Notes under the pieces: model-generated | Told to the model about the DNA's origin: nothing | Seen by the model: the letters and a program-made list of their open reading frames with translations, nothing else | Database searches by the model: none | NCBI GenBank assembly: GCA_973895155.1 | Contig: OZ316899.1 | Span: forward strand, 7,812,001 to 7,876,000 | Reading direction: 5' to 3' | DNA from: Marsupella aquatica | Taxonomy: Eukaryota; Marchantiophyta | Length of the DNA stretch: 64,000 nt | Program-made: the position numbers and the translations under genes | Shown: positions 20,927 to 33,400 of the stretch, piece by piece | Layout of the letters: each line of letters opens with the position of its first letter | Numbering within the stretch: position 1 is the stretch's first letter

Positions 20927-23586
20927 ATGTCGCACACGATCCTCTCCAGCTCGGCCATTCGATTCTGGACGCAGTTCCTATCTACCGGAAGGCACTTGGC
21001 CGACTCATTGAAACACGCCAACCCGCGCCGATACGAAATCAAACGCGAGTACGAGAGAGCCATCCGCCTAGCAAGACGACACCACTACATCCTTAACTTT
21101 GACTACCCGTCTCAGAGCGAGCTTTACCGACCAGCAGAGGTATCTGGGTACTTCTTCAACGGAGACAAATATATCAGTTTCTGGGAAGCATTGCTTCGGC
21201 TTCCGGACGAGGTCTTCAATATCCCGGGTACGATCGACTTGCAACGACATCACTTCGACCACATCCCTGCTTAGGTTCGGGCTATCATCAACAGCGAGTC
21301 CAGCACTACCCGTTCGACAAGGTTGTCTGCACTCGCTTCGGAGAACTTCTACCAGCACCTACAGAGCTTCATGGGAACTCGGCCATCAACCAACATGACC
21401 AACTCAGTCGAACCCGTACCTGTACCCAAACCCGTACCCATGCAACCTCAGGCTCAACCTCAGGCTCAGCTTCAGCTTCAGCCTCAGCCGCAGCCTAGCC
21501 AAACCCCACCACCGATCGCCCAACCAGCACAAGTACGCTCCGTCATCAACGCTGTGGATCTTAGCGATGACGAAGAGGCTACCCCACCCTTGACCAGGCG
21601 GCCCAGAGGAACAAGCGCTCAGGGGGCCGACATTATATCATCCCCACCCCCTGCTCTGACCCCAGGAGCGGCCCCGGTAGACAACATGGTGACCATGGCC
21701 GCCCCGGGCCCGTTACTAACGGCAGTGGCACTACCCAGGCCTGATCGGGAGGATGGGGAAGTGTCACCTTCCCCGAGCCAGTCACGAGGGAAGAAGAGGA
21801 AGGAATCCACCACTGCATCCGGGTTACCGTTGGCCACGATAGCCGTAGCCAAGGTGACGATGCACCGCATGGGGGAAAACGTTCACAAAAACATCCTCCA
21901 TCCCAAGCATGCGGTATACCTGAAGACTCAGGGATTCGAGCACCTCGCCTCCCTCCCCTGGAACACTTGCAGGTACTACGGGGAGGACATGACGGAGTTC
22001 GTCAGGAATTATGACGACGCGCGTCAACATACTCGGCTGCGGGGAAGGAGTATGTCCCTCACGGAAGAACGGCTCAGGATGATCTTCGGGTTACCCGAAG
22101 GTGACCATCGAGTCGAATCACAGGCTCCCGGGGGCAAGGGAGCCAAGTACCAATCTTCAAGTTTTCCCTCAGAGGGAGCAGTGGACAACGGGTTCGTGAT
22201 GAAGACCTGCCTCATCCCCGAGATAGCTGAGCGACTGGAGTTCCAGAGGTACGCCCTCCACATGATGGAACCCCGGGGGGAGATCTCCGCCGCCCAGGTT
22301 ATCCAAGTCGAGAACTATCGACCTAGGAAGTGGGCGTCGTACTTCGCTAAGAAATTCCATGAAGAGATGGAGCGGCGAAGGAAGACGCTGTACAATTGCG
22401 GGAAGGTGTATTTTGCTAGCCACATCGAGATCATTCTTGAGTGGTACGCCCGGTTTGATCGACGAACCCTCCCCGTGTCAACGTTACAAAGCTGGTCCCA
22501 GCTAGGTGGGTTTTCCCGACCTTGGAGAGACGGCCCCAACCCGAGGCCCGAAGTCCAGTGGACACGCCAGCTTCACCCACCCCACCTCCACAAGTAGCTA
22601 TAGTCGTAATCGAGGAGGTACCGGATGGGTCGGTTGTCGCAACCGTTGATGCGACCCAACAAGCCGGGCTAAGTACAGAAGTCGGTACGGCGGAGGTCTT
22701 ACCCGAGCCCGGGTCTCCCAAAGACCCACCGGTGGCTATTCCGGAGAACCGGACATTGCTGCAGAAGGACACTCCAGCCCCTTCCAACGTTACGTCCCTA
22801 GGGCTGGACGTCACTGCCCCAGCCCCCACGCGTGTTGACGTCTACCCATGCCCAACTCCGGACAGGCACAACCTAGACCACCCGGAACTCTTCGTACCGG
22901 GTACATTTCTGAACGGGCTTCTGGGAGATTTCTCTCATCAAATTGCCCGGGATACCGGGGAGTTCATGGCCCGGAAGGTAGCCTATTTCTTCAATCAGGA
23001 GTTGGTTGCCGCAGTAAAGGCAGGTCGGGCCCAGTCAGAGGCCCTTCAAAGGATAGAGCGGTACCGGGTGGAGTCCGTGTACCTAAAGAACGAAGTTGCG
23101 GCTCAAGAGGCTGAGCTTCTGCAACTACGACCCAAGGTTGCAGCCGCCGATGAGTTGTTAGCAAAGGTGCACGCTCTTACCGCCCTAGCCAAACAGGCCA
23201 AAGCTGGGAACGAGGCCGAGATTACACGACTCCGGAACCAGATTGACAGTTTGAAGAATCAAACCGTCACCTGGCAGAAAGACCTGGAGGAGGCCGAGGA
23301 ACGGGCCCAGCGAGACACGGCGGAGATAGCCACGCTGCAGGCCGAGGTGGCGCGGCTCCAAACCGAGGCCGAGAAGCAGGACCAGCTGGCGGGTAAACTG
23401 ACGATCGACGCCCAGCAGCTGGAGGAGGCATGTGAGGAGGCAGTAGAGGAGACGGACGCGGCGAGGCGAGAGAACAAATCTCTGCTGGACCAGGTCCAGC
23501 TCCTCAAGGCGGACAATGATAGGCTTGGAAGGCAACGGGATGGCCGCTCCCATTCGGGCGGCTCTGGCAAGCGTGCCAGGCATTAG
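20927..23586 (+). pseudogene. LTR-embedded ORF of gypsy A, 5' LTR copy
   Basis: Frame of about 886 codons from the ATG at 20927 to TAG at 23584-23586. N-terminal ~110 residues include a YILNFDYPSQSELYRPAEV block and SFWEALLRLPDEV. Next is a Pro/Gln/Val low-complexity region (21410-21520) and a basic GKKRKE patch. A globular domain (about 21850-22480) has MSLTEERLRMIFGLPEG, NGFVMKTCL, ISAAQVIQVEN and ASHIEIILEWYARFD. A second low-complexity linker and a long coiled coil (about 22980-23530) follow, ending in SGGSGKRARH. Lesions: TAG at 21272-21274 and a one-base deletion near 22470. The 3' LTR copy lacks both. Not gag or pol; function unknown. Confidence 0.7.
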
Positions 23587-24482
23587 CAGCGGAGTAGGAA
23601 TAGATTAGGATTAGGACTGGCTTAGTCAGGCTCTTGGGACAGGCACCTGCCTTAGGTACAGCAGCGCTGCCATGCTGTCCAGCCTGCGTAGATTAGGATC
23701 TTCTAATAAGACACAACCGTTTTCCGGCCTGACTGTCAGCTTAGTTAGGACCTTAGTCAGCGAATCTTCGGCGAGAGGACACCCCGTCCCTCATCCCTTA
23801 GTATTTAGTGCACCCCTCGGTAGAGGCAGGGGGGGTTTTTAGTTGCAGAGTTGGACGTCCGCGGTATGTGCGGGGAGTCCCGACCTCTGGGAATGAAAGA
23901 GTACCGAGGGGAGGGGGTAGGACTAAGCTTGCCGGGCGAGTGCGGAGCCGGGCTCCGTTGTAGTGTGCACCCTTGGCCTTGAACCTGTTCATTCCGGGGC
24001 TGTCGGGTCAACTAAGTGTACGCATATGTTCCCTTTGTAGTAAAATCCTTTCCCATCATTTTCCTTCGTGTAAATCGAGATTGTATGCATGTGCGCGTGT
24101 ATGTGTGTGGTTTCTCGTATATGGGTGGTAGCGCCAGGCCGAACGCACTACCCGAGACGTGCACAGGGTGCAGCCTGCGGGTAAGTGGTTGCTAGCACGG
24201 GTTGAGGACTTGTATCATCGAATCCGGATCGAAGGCGGACAACACGAAGGCTTAGAAGCCCTTAAGCCGGGGTCGATCCTGCTATCGACTAAGGTACGTT
24301 TCGGCGGCGGAACACAAACCATACCTAGGAGGTGTCCGTATTTAGCAGTATGCGCACTTAGCGCTAGTTTACGAGAATAAGGTGCATTACGTGCTTCCCT
24401 TCCTGCCCGAACCCTCAGATTTACGAGGGATGTGCCCGTCTAAGCTGAAGTCTGAGTTAAGGCCGCAGCCGACGACGTGACA
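23587..24482 (+). other. U5-like tail of gypsy A LTR
   Basis: Non-coding end of the LTR, containing a poly-G stretch, AGAGGCAGGGGGG and a GGTACGTTTCGGCGGCGGAAC block near 24293 that is also recognisable in LTR F (43570). The conserved blocks may include 3' processing signals, but none can be identified with confidence. Confidence 0.5.
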
Positions 24483-24494
24483 TAGCCTTTGTTT

Positions 24495-24513
24495 TGGCGC
24501 TAGATGGAGGGGG
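24495..24513 (+). other. primer-binding site of gypsy A
   Basis: TGGCGCTAGATGGAGGGGG begins 12 bases after the LTR end at 24482, a longer spacer than the usual 0-5. The comparable site in element F (TGGCGTTAAGGGG at 43781) has a 19-base spacer. tRNA not assigned. Confidence 0.55.
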
Positions 24514-24605
24514 CACTCTACATATCGTAGAGGGGAGACATGTGCGTATTCACCTAGGCAGGATACATCAGGACGTAGTACTAACCATCGCATTTATATG
24601 AGTAA

Positions 24606-27600
24606 ATGCCCGTCACTCGTTCTCAAGCAGCTTACTTGAGGAGATTGACCAGCGAACGAGAAAGTGCAACCACGACAAGTTCCGATTCTTCGGGCTCGGA
24701 GGACTCGCAATCGCCCCGACATATGAACATACCCCCGGGCCCTTCGGGGTCCGGTTCGACCGGTCCTGCTGCGGTTCCTCCGCCACCACCACCACCACCA
24801 CCACCTATGGCAGCCGCTCCACCGATGGCCCGCGCTGCTCAAGCTCCTCCACAAATATTGCAACAATCGCGATTTCATTATTGACCTTTCAAGGGGCGTC
24901 ATGGGGACGATCCGGATGAATGGTTGGATGAGTTTGAAGCCACTGCTAAAGCTAATGGGGAAGACGCCATTAAGCTAACCGTCCTCCCGGGAGTGATGCG
25001 GGGAGAAGCTCGTCCATGGTACAACTCGTTGCCACCCGGGACTACATGGGCACAATTCCAAGCTGCATTGCTGCAGGAGTTTCGTGCCATTGGATCAGAA
25101 CAACGTTCTCTATTAAAGATTGGCCAGCTTCGCATGGGAAAGAAGGAGTCCCTGCGGAAGTTCATTCAGAAGTTTCAGAAACTTGCGGCCAAGATCCGGC
25201 CCAGGCCGGGAGACGCGCTCCAGCTTACATGGTTCCTTCATGGTTTGCCCACGAATATGCAATTCTGGGTACGCCAGAATAATCCAATTTCAATGCAGGC
25301 GGCCATAGCGTGCGCTGAAACTTATCGGAAGTCCACCTATAACTCCCGGCGGAGCCAGCGAGCACGCAGCAAGAAGGGTAAGTACGAGACCTTCAGTGAC
25401 AGTGACTCCGAATCGGACGACGAGAGGAAGAAGAAACGCAAGAAGAAGAAGAAACATCGTTCGACCTCGTCCAGCTCGGAGACGGAATCCAGTTTGGATT
25501 TAGCTTCAAGCACCGGATCCTCTACCTCCAGTTCATCAGGAAGTGACTCAGAGAGCGGAAGCCGGAGCAAAAAGAAGAAGAGACCAGTGAAGAAGGAGGG
25601 GAAGATCAAACCCCGGGCGCGAAGAATGATACCAGATCCAAAGGCTACAGAAGCAGACAAGCTGAACGAAATCATGGATCGACTCAAAGCACTGTCAGTA
25701 TATCTTGCGGAAAAGCTGGTGGAGAAGAAGAAGCCATCTGAGATTCGAGCCCATGCGTGGTGTTCAAAGTGCTTCCAATCCGGCCATGTGGTGCAGGAAT
25801 GCCCAAGGTGGAAGAACCGAGTTCACCAAGTAGAGCTAGATGATGTTGACAACCCGGGTCCCGAATCGGAGTCTACGGAGTATTTCTTTGAGGACCCTCC
25901 TGATTCCGTGTACCAGATTTCAATGATAGGTCTGCGTAATTTAGCGGGTAGAACTGTGTACCCCTACCCAAACAATGGCCGGAGTTTCCAGGTTATTAGT
26001 AACCCGAGCATCCCTCCTAAGCCAGGGATTTGGCGATCCCCGATTTGTTATAACTGTGAAAAGCCAGGACACTTTGCGAGGGAATGCACCGAATCAAGAC
26101 GTCAGGGAGATGGCCGAGGCACCCCACTATGTCAAGTCTGCAAAACGGAGGCTCATTCCACGGCCAACTGTCCGTTGGTAATCGCTGCTCGAACGAGCGC
26201 AGCTAGACCGGCCCAGGCTGGACCGGCCACGAGCGATGCAGTCGTCCAAATGATTGTTGTAGAATGGCAAGATGACAACACCGAGTGGGTGAATCTGGTG
26301 GACGTGGCGGAACACCCTAATCCATCTGACAAGGCTGAGTGCTATCGTGTGTCAACAAGAGCTGAACGGAAGGAAGAGAAGCAGGAGGAGAAACGCAGGA
26401 AAAAGCAAGATACTACTCCGGTGCAGCCAGCGATAGATATACCCCCGGAGAAGGACGATGACTACCGACGGGACGACCCGAAGCTATTTTTCCCCCGCAT
26501 CAAAGAATTGGTAAAGAAACAGCTGGAGGCTTACGAAGCTCAGGAATACCAAAAGGCAATCGATAAGGACATCAAAGCAGCCGAGACAGCCCGGCGACAG
26601 GAGCAAGAAAAGCAAGATAAACAAGAGGAAGCCAAGCAGCAGCCGAAGGAAGAAACAAAGGAGGACTATGATATTAAGGAGGACGTGAAGAGTTTCCCGG
26701 TTACAGCGACGGTGGGGCAACTGCTACAGAACAACCCATGGTACAGACGGCAACTAAGGGAGTTGCTCATGGGTCGCCGAAGGAGGAGACTACCCCGAGT
26801 TGGGATCGCGGACTGCAACATGATATGCGAGGACCTTGGAGCGCCGGACATCTCGATCGAAATTAATAATTGTACCATCAAGATGGTTCTTGTAGACGGA
26901 GGAGCGGGAGTCAATATCATGACTGAAGAAACGTCAGTCAAGTTAGGATACCTCACGTATCAACCCACAGCCCGAGCTATCAGATTAGCAAACGGGGCAA
27001 GGGTCCTCCCATTAGGCACGCTCACACGAGTGCTCACTCTGGTGGGAGGGGTGGAGTTCTATCTCAACTTCCTAGTTATGAGGCCGGTTCGTCCCTCCTC
27101 TTACCCGGTTCTTCTGGGCAGGCCGTGGCTGTACGGTGGCCGCGTAGTCACGGATTGGGGAAAGAAGGAGCTACGGTTCGGGGAACCCACCGTACGGGTA
27201 TCATGGGCAATGGACGATTATCAGGGAGAAACCCCACAAGGACCCGAGGAATATGATTCGGAGACCTCGGAGGAAGAGGAACTCAATATGATTGAACTCA
27301 TCTCGTCCCTGTCCGAGGAAGATGTCTTCGGAGTTGAGACAACCCGCGAAACACATCTCCTAAATTACCCGAGGGCTGCCATTGAAACGGAGGACACGGC
27401 TCCAGCTAAGCAGGGAGCCGAGGCTGCTTCTACCATTGCAGAGCCTCGTGACCACGAACCAGTCTCATGGGACCCGTCCATTCCGCAATTGGAGGAAGTA
27501 ACTCCAATCCCAAGACCAATCCAGGTTCCACCCATGTACGGAGGAGTTCGGTTAGCTGAGCTTGATGCGAGCCTGGACCCGAGCCTGCAAAACCAGGTGG

Positions 27601-30493
27601 AAGTCATCAGGAAGGAGCACTACCGGAAGTACACCATTGGGATGGACAAATCTTTTAACCTGGGCCACGCTCTGACAGGGGAGGCTGAAAAATCCATCCA
27701 AGCTTTTCTCAAGGAATATGAAGATGTGTTTGCATGGAGTCATCATGATTTAACAGGCGTCTCCCCCGAGTTGGGAGAACACACGATCGATCTGAACCTA
27801 GGAGCCCATGCGGTACGGCAGCGACAACGTCGCATGAACCCGAGGTACTCCATCTTAGTGAAGGAGGAAATTGATCGTCTCCTCGCTGCCGATATCATCT
27901 ACCCGGTAATTGCCAGCGACTGGGTCTCTCCCATTGTCATTGTACCAAAGAAGGGAGGTACGGATGGAAAACCTAAGATTCGTATTTGTCAGGACTACCG
28001 TAAGCTGAACGACGCAACCCGAAAAGACCATTACCCATTACCATTCACAGATATGGTCCTAGATATGGTAGCCCGAAATGAAATCTATACATTTCTTGAC
28101 GGGTATTCAGGTTATAACCAAATCTGGATTCGCCTCGCGGATCAGCTCAAAACAACTTTCACTACGGAGTGGGGGACTTTCGCATTTCGGAGGATGCCTT
28201 TCGGTCTGTGTAACGCCCCGGCCATGTTTCAGCGCCTTATGATGAATATCTTCCATGATTTCCTACGGGAATTTCTGGAGATATTTATCGATGACTTTGC
28301 CATCTTTGGAATCGTTGCCATGCACCCCGAACACCTAAGACGAACGTTGCAATGATGCCGAGATGTTAACCTCAAACTACATCCCGCCAAATGCTTCTTT
28401 GGGGTAGAGGAGGGGGTGTTACTCGGGCACCGTGTGTCCAAACGGGGCATTGAGGTGGACCAAGAGAAAGTTGCGGCCTGGATGGCAGTGGTGTTCCCCG
28501 TGGATCAAAAAGCAGTACGATCCTTCTTGGGCTGCGTAGGGTATTACCGTCGGTTCATTAAAGATTTTGCTAAAATAGCTTTGCCCTTAACAGAGATGAT
28601 GAAAAAGGATGCGGTGATCGAGGAGACCCCAAGGAGACGGGTTGCTTTCGAAGAACTCCGTAAAAGACTCACCACCGCACCTATCATGGTCACTCCAGAC
28701 TGGAACAAGGAGTTCCACGTGTATGTCGACGTGTCAGGGTTCTATATCGGGTCTGTGCTTAGTCAGCTTGATACGGACGGACGTGATCACCCCATCTACT
28801 TCGCTAGCCGTCAATTATTCACAGCCGAAAAAAATTATTCCCCCACGGATCGAGAGGCACTGGGCATAATCTACTCATGTAAGAAGTTCCAGCACTATCT
28901 GCTCGGCTACAAGGTCATCTTCCACATGGATCACGACAGCCTGAAGTACATGGTCAACAAAGCAGACGTAACGGGACGGATAGCCCGTTGGGTACTACTT
29001 CTCCAGGAATTTAACTACGAAGTTTGGGTTCGGCCAAGAAAGGCACACCTCAATGCCGACTTCTTTTCACGGCTGGACGGCGTACCAGTCGATAAGCCAA
29101 TTGATGATATTTTTCCTGATGAGGAGTTGTTCCACGTAGGGGAGGGGACACCAACGTGGTACGGATCAATAATCACCTTCCTTTTAACGGGCCGCATCCC
29201 TGACGGCATCAATCAGGAGGCCGCCGCTGTGTTTTTACGGAACGCCGGGCCTTACGTCATGATACAGGGTCACCTACATAAGGAAGGTATTAATGGAAAG
29301 TTACGACGCTGCTTAGAGTATAAGGAGACGCTTATCGTGATTCGGGCCCTGCATGAAGAAGAAGCTGGAGGCCATTTCGCGGTGGTCACGACAGCCCAAA
29401 AGATTCTGGACTCGGGGTATTGGTGGCCTACGTTGCATCGGGATGTACAGCGCTTCATTAAGGGCTGTGACTTGTGTCAGCGAGCTGGGGCCCCGAGGCG
29501 GGCTCATCATCACCCGCTCACATCTGTGCTTCCATTGGCACCATTCGAAAAATGGGGAATTGATTATATCGGGCCGTTTACTCCCGTTACCCGAAGGCGA
29601 AGATGCAGGTACATCCTACTAGCTATTGATTACTCCACCAAGTGGGTCGAAGCACGGGCTACGGTAAAGGACGACGCCGCAACCAGTGCCAGATTCTTAT
29701 ACGAACAGATTTTCACCCGATTCGGCCCGCCCTTAGAATTGGTAAGCGACCGTGGAACCCACTTCCTCAATGACACCGTAGCCCAGCTTACGGAGCGTTA
29801 CCTAGTCAAGCACCACAAGACTACCCCGTATCATCCTAAAGCCAACGGAATGGCGGAGAGAGCAAATGGTATCATTGGGAAGATCCTCAACAAAACTATA
29901 GCTGCGCACAAAACGGATTGGGATCATAAGTTGTACGCAGCGGTGTACTCGTATAATCTAGCTTACAAAACTACTACGAGTCACAGCCCGTACTTTCGTT
30001 CGGCCAACATTCGTTGGTGCCCGTCGAGTTTGAAGTACACACTCCATGGGTCAGCATTCGGGATCGCTTACCTGAACCTGAAAGTTCGTCAGACCGAGCT
30101 TATCAGATTGAAGCCTTGGAAGAAGCACAGCTACTAGCAGCTCGACACGCCGTGAAGAAACAGGCAACTTCGAAGAAGCAGCACGACAAAGGACTACGGA
30201 GGGTCGACGTCGTGGCAGGCGATCTAGTCCTTCTGTACGATAGTAGGTACATGTAGTTTCCAGGGAAGCTTCATACCCGGTGGTTAGGGCCCTTCCTTGT
30301 CAATCAGATCTACCGTAACGGATCTTTGGAGCTTGCGACGTATGCCGGTGATTTACTCCCCACGCGAATCAGCTACGATCGTGTAAAAAAGTACCACCAT
30401 CAAGATGACGACGCCGAGAGTGATGTTCGCGAGGACGCTTCACAATTAAGCAGGGAGCTATGTGACGCTACCGGTACGGCGGTTAATGAGTGA
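24606..30493 (+). pseudogene. gag-pol of gypsy A
   Basis: One frame with four visible lesions: TGA 24882-24884, TGA 28353-28355, a 5-base deletion near 29997 (element C has the bases), and TAG 30254-30256. Order: Ser/Pro-rich N-terminus with a proline run; Retrotrans_gag domain (about 24890-25330); Lys/Ser-rich linker; three CCHC knuckles (25759-25805, 26047-26090, 26131-26170); a Lys/Glu coiled segment; protease with VDGGAGVNIM near 26895; RT with CQDYRKLNDATRKDHYPLPF and FIDD at 28284-28295; RNase H with YVDVSG near 28720; integrase finger H-H-C-C at 29353-29480 and core with GIDYIGPF, SDRGTHF and ERANG. No chromodomain seen. The stop lies 33 bases inside the 3' LTR. Start chosen because the frame opens there, shortly after the primer site. 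Confidence 0.9.
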
Positions 30494-33400
30494 TTCGGTC
30501 TAACTGCGCTTAGCACGCGCGTTAGGAGTGTCTTAGGCCGCTATTATTAGCATAACGATAGTATTTAGGTAATCATTATAGGTAGGACATCATTAGGCAA
30601 TAAGGGGGAATTCAGGTTCGGACTGGCGGCGGGTCGCTATTCGCACACCCGGGTTACGAGCGTGGAGGGGCCCCTCCCTCAGGTCCGTATAACGTACTTA
30701 AGAAGCGGCCACTGACACGCGCTGACTCAGACCGGCGGAGTGGCCGGTACACCACAAGCGTGAGCGGTTCAGCCTATGGGCGTCGAGGAGACGTCGGGGG
30801 ATCGACAAGCCCTCAAGGTATAAAAGGGGAGCCAACCCTTTGTAGTGCACCAGTCCATCAGTCCACGCACCAGCTTCGACCCCAGCTCTCTCGTTCGCTC
30901 TAAGTCGCCACTACTATCTCCTCTGAATGTTGCACACGATCCTCTCCAGCTCGGCCATTCGATTCTGGATGCAGTTCCTATCTACCGGAAGGCACTTGGC
31001 CGACTCATTGAAACACGCCAACCCGCGCCGATACAAAATCAAATGCGAGTACGAGAGAGCCATCCGCCTAGCAAGACGACACCACTACATCCTTAACTTT
31101 GACTACCCATCTCAGAGCGAGCTTTACCGACCAGCAGAGGTATCTGGGTACTTCTTCAACGGAGACAAATATATCGGTTTCTGGGAAGCATTGCTTCGGC
31201 TTCCGGACGAGGTCTTCAATATCCCGGGTACGATCGACTTGCAACGACATCACTTCGACCACATCCCTGCTCAGGTTCGGGCTATCATCAACAGCGAGTC
31301 CAGCACTACCCGTTCGACAAGGTTGTCTGCACTCGCTTCGGAGAACTTCTACCAGCACCTACAGAGCTTCATGGGAACTCGGCCATCAACCAACATGACC
31401 AACTCAGTCGAACCCGTACCCGTACCCGTACCCGTACCCATGCAACCTCAGGCTCAACCTCAGGCTCAGCTTCAGCTTCAGCCTCAACCGCAGCCTAGCC
31501 AAACCCCACCACCGATCGCCCAGCCAGCACAAGTACGCTCCGTCATCAACGTTGTGGATCTTAGCGATGACGACGAGGCTACCCCACCCTTGACCAGGCG
31601 GCCCAGAGGAACAAGCGCTCAAGGGGCCGACACTATATCGTCCCCACCCCCTGCTCTGACCCCAGGAGCGGCTTCGGCAGACAACATGGTGACCATGGCC
31701 GCCCCGGGCCCGTTACTAACGGCAGTGGCACTACCCAGGCCCGATCGGGAGGATGGGGAAGTGTCACCTTCCCCGAGCCAGTCACGGGGGAAGAAGAGGA
31801 AGGAATCCACCACTGCATCCGGGTTACCGTTGGCCACGGTAGCCGTAGCCAAGGTGACGATGCACCGCATGGGGGAAAACGTTCACAAAAACATCCTCCA
31901 TCCCAAGCATGCGGTGTACCTGAAGACTCAGGGATTCGAGCACCTCGCCTCCCTCCCCTGGAACACTTGCAGGTACTACGGGGAGGACATGACGGAGTTC
32001 GTCAGGAATTATGACGACGCACGTCAACATACTTGGCTGCGGGGAAGGAGTATGTCCCTCACGGAAGAACGGCTCAGGATGATCTTTGGGTTACCCGAAG
32101 GTGACCATCGAGTCGAATCACGGGCTCCCGGGGGCAAGGGAGCCAAGTACCAATCTTCAAGTTTTCCCTTAGAGGGAGCAGTGGACAACGGGTTCGTGAT
32201 GAAGACCTGCCTCATCCCCAAGATAGCTGAGTGACTGGAGTTCCAGAGGTACGCCCTCCACATGATGGAACCCCGGGGGGAGATCTCCGCCGCCCAGGTT
32301 ATCCAGGTCGAGAACTATCGATCTAGGAAGTGGGCGTCATACTTCGCTAAGAAATTCCATGAAGAGATGGAGCGGCGAAGGAAGACGCTGTACATTGGCG
32401 GGAAGGCGTATTTTGCTAGCCACATCGAGATCATTCTTGAGTGGTACGCCCGGTTTGATCGACGAACCCTTCCCCGTGTCAACGTTACAAAGCTGGTCCC
32501 AGCTAGGTGGGTTTTCCCGGCCTTGGAGAGACGGCCCCAACCCGAGGCCCGAAGTCCAGGGGACACGCCAGCTTCACCCACCCCACCTCCACAAGTAGCT
32601 ATAGTCGTAACCGAGGAGGTACCGGATGGGTCGGTTGTCGCAACCGTTGATGCGACCCAACAAGCCGGGCTAAGTACAGAAGTCGGTACGGCGGAGGTCT
32701 TACCCGAGCCCGGGTCTCCCAAAGACCCACCAGTGGCTATTCCGGAGAACCGGACATTGCTGCAGGAGGACACTCCAGCCCCTTCCAACGTTACGTCCCC
32801 AGGGCTGGACGTCACTGCCCCAGCCCCCGCGCGTGTTGACGTCTGCCCGTGCCCAACTCCGGACAGGCACAACCTGGACCACCCGGAACTCTTCGTACCA
32901 GGTACATTTCTGAACGGGCTTCTGGGAGATTTCTCTCATCAAATTGCCCGGGATACCGGGGAGTTCATGGCCCGGAAGGTAGCCTGTTTCTTCAATCAGG
33001 AGTTGGTTGCCGCAGTAAAGGCAAGTCGGGCCCAGTCAGAGGCCCTTCAGAGGATAGAGCGGTACCGGGTGGAGTCCGTGTACCTAAAGAACGAAGTTGC
33101 GGCTCAAGAGGCTGAGCTTCTGCAACTACGACCCAAGGTTGCAGCCTCCGATGAGTTGTTAGCAAAGGCGCACGCTCTTACCGCCCTAGCCGAACAGGCC
33201 AAAGCTGGGAACGAGGCCGAGATTACACGACTCCGGAACCAGATTGACAGTTTGAAGAATCAAACCGTCACCTGGCAGAAAGACCTGGAGGAGGCCGAGG
33301 AACGGGCCCAGCGAGACACGGCGGAGATAGCCACGCTGTAGGCCGAGGTGGCGCAGCTCCAAACCGAGGCCAAGAAGCAGGACCAGCTGGCGGGTAAACT

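Larger units (their letters stand above)
20461..24482 (+). mobile_element. 5' LTR of gypsy A (4022 bp)
   Basis: Starts with TGTGACGCCG and a GC-rich inverted repeat (CCGCC GGTAC GGCGG, about 20468-20482). A TATA element lies about 360 bases in. A long ORF (20927-23586) fills most of the LTR, followed by about 900 bases of non-coding U5-like sequence ending GACGTGACA. Confidence 0.95.

Noticed and set aside
24779-24809. CCACCACCA run as a microsatellite of interest
   Set aside because: It encodes a proline run in the gag leader, ordinary for such a linker.
30014-30256. Separate 80-codon gene at the end of gypsy A
   Set aside because: It is the end of integrase in a shifted frame; element C shows the two parts are one protein.
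20461-30461. Exact 10,000-base distance between LTR starts as a sign of artificial joining
   Set aside because: Target duplications, divergent LTRs and continuous internal coding fit a natural insertion; the round number is coincidence.
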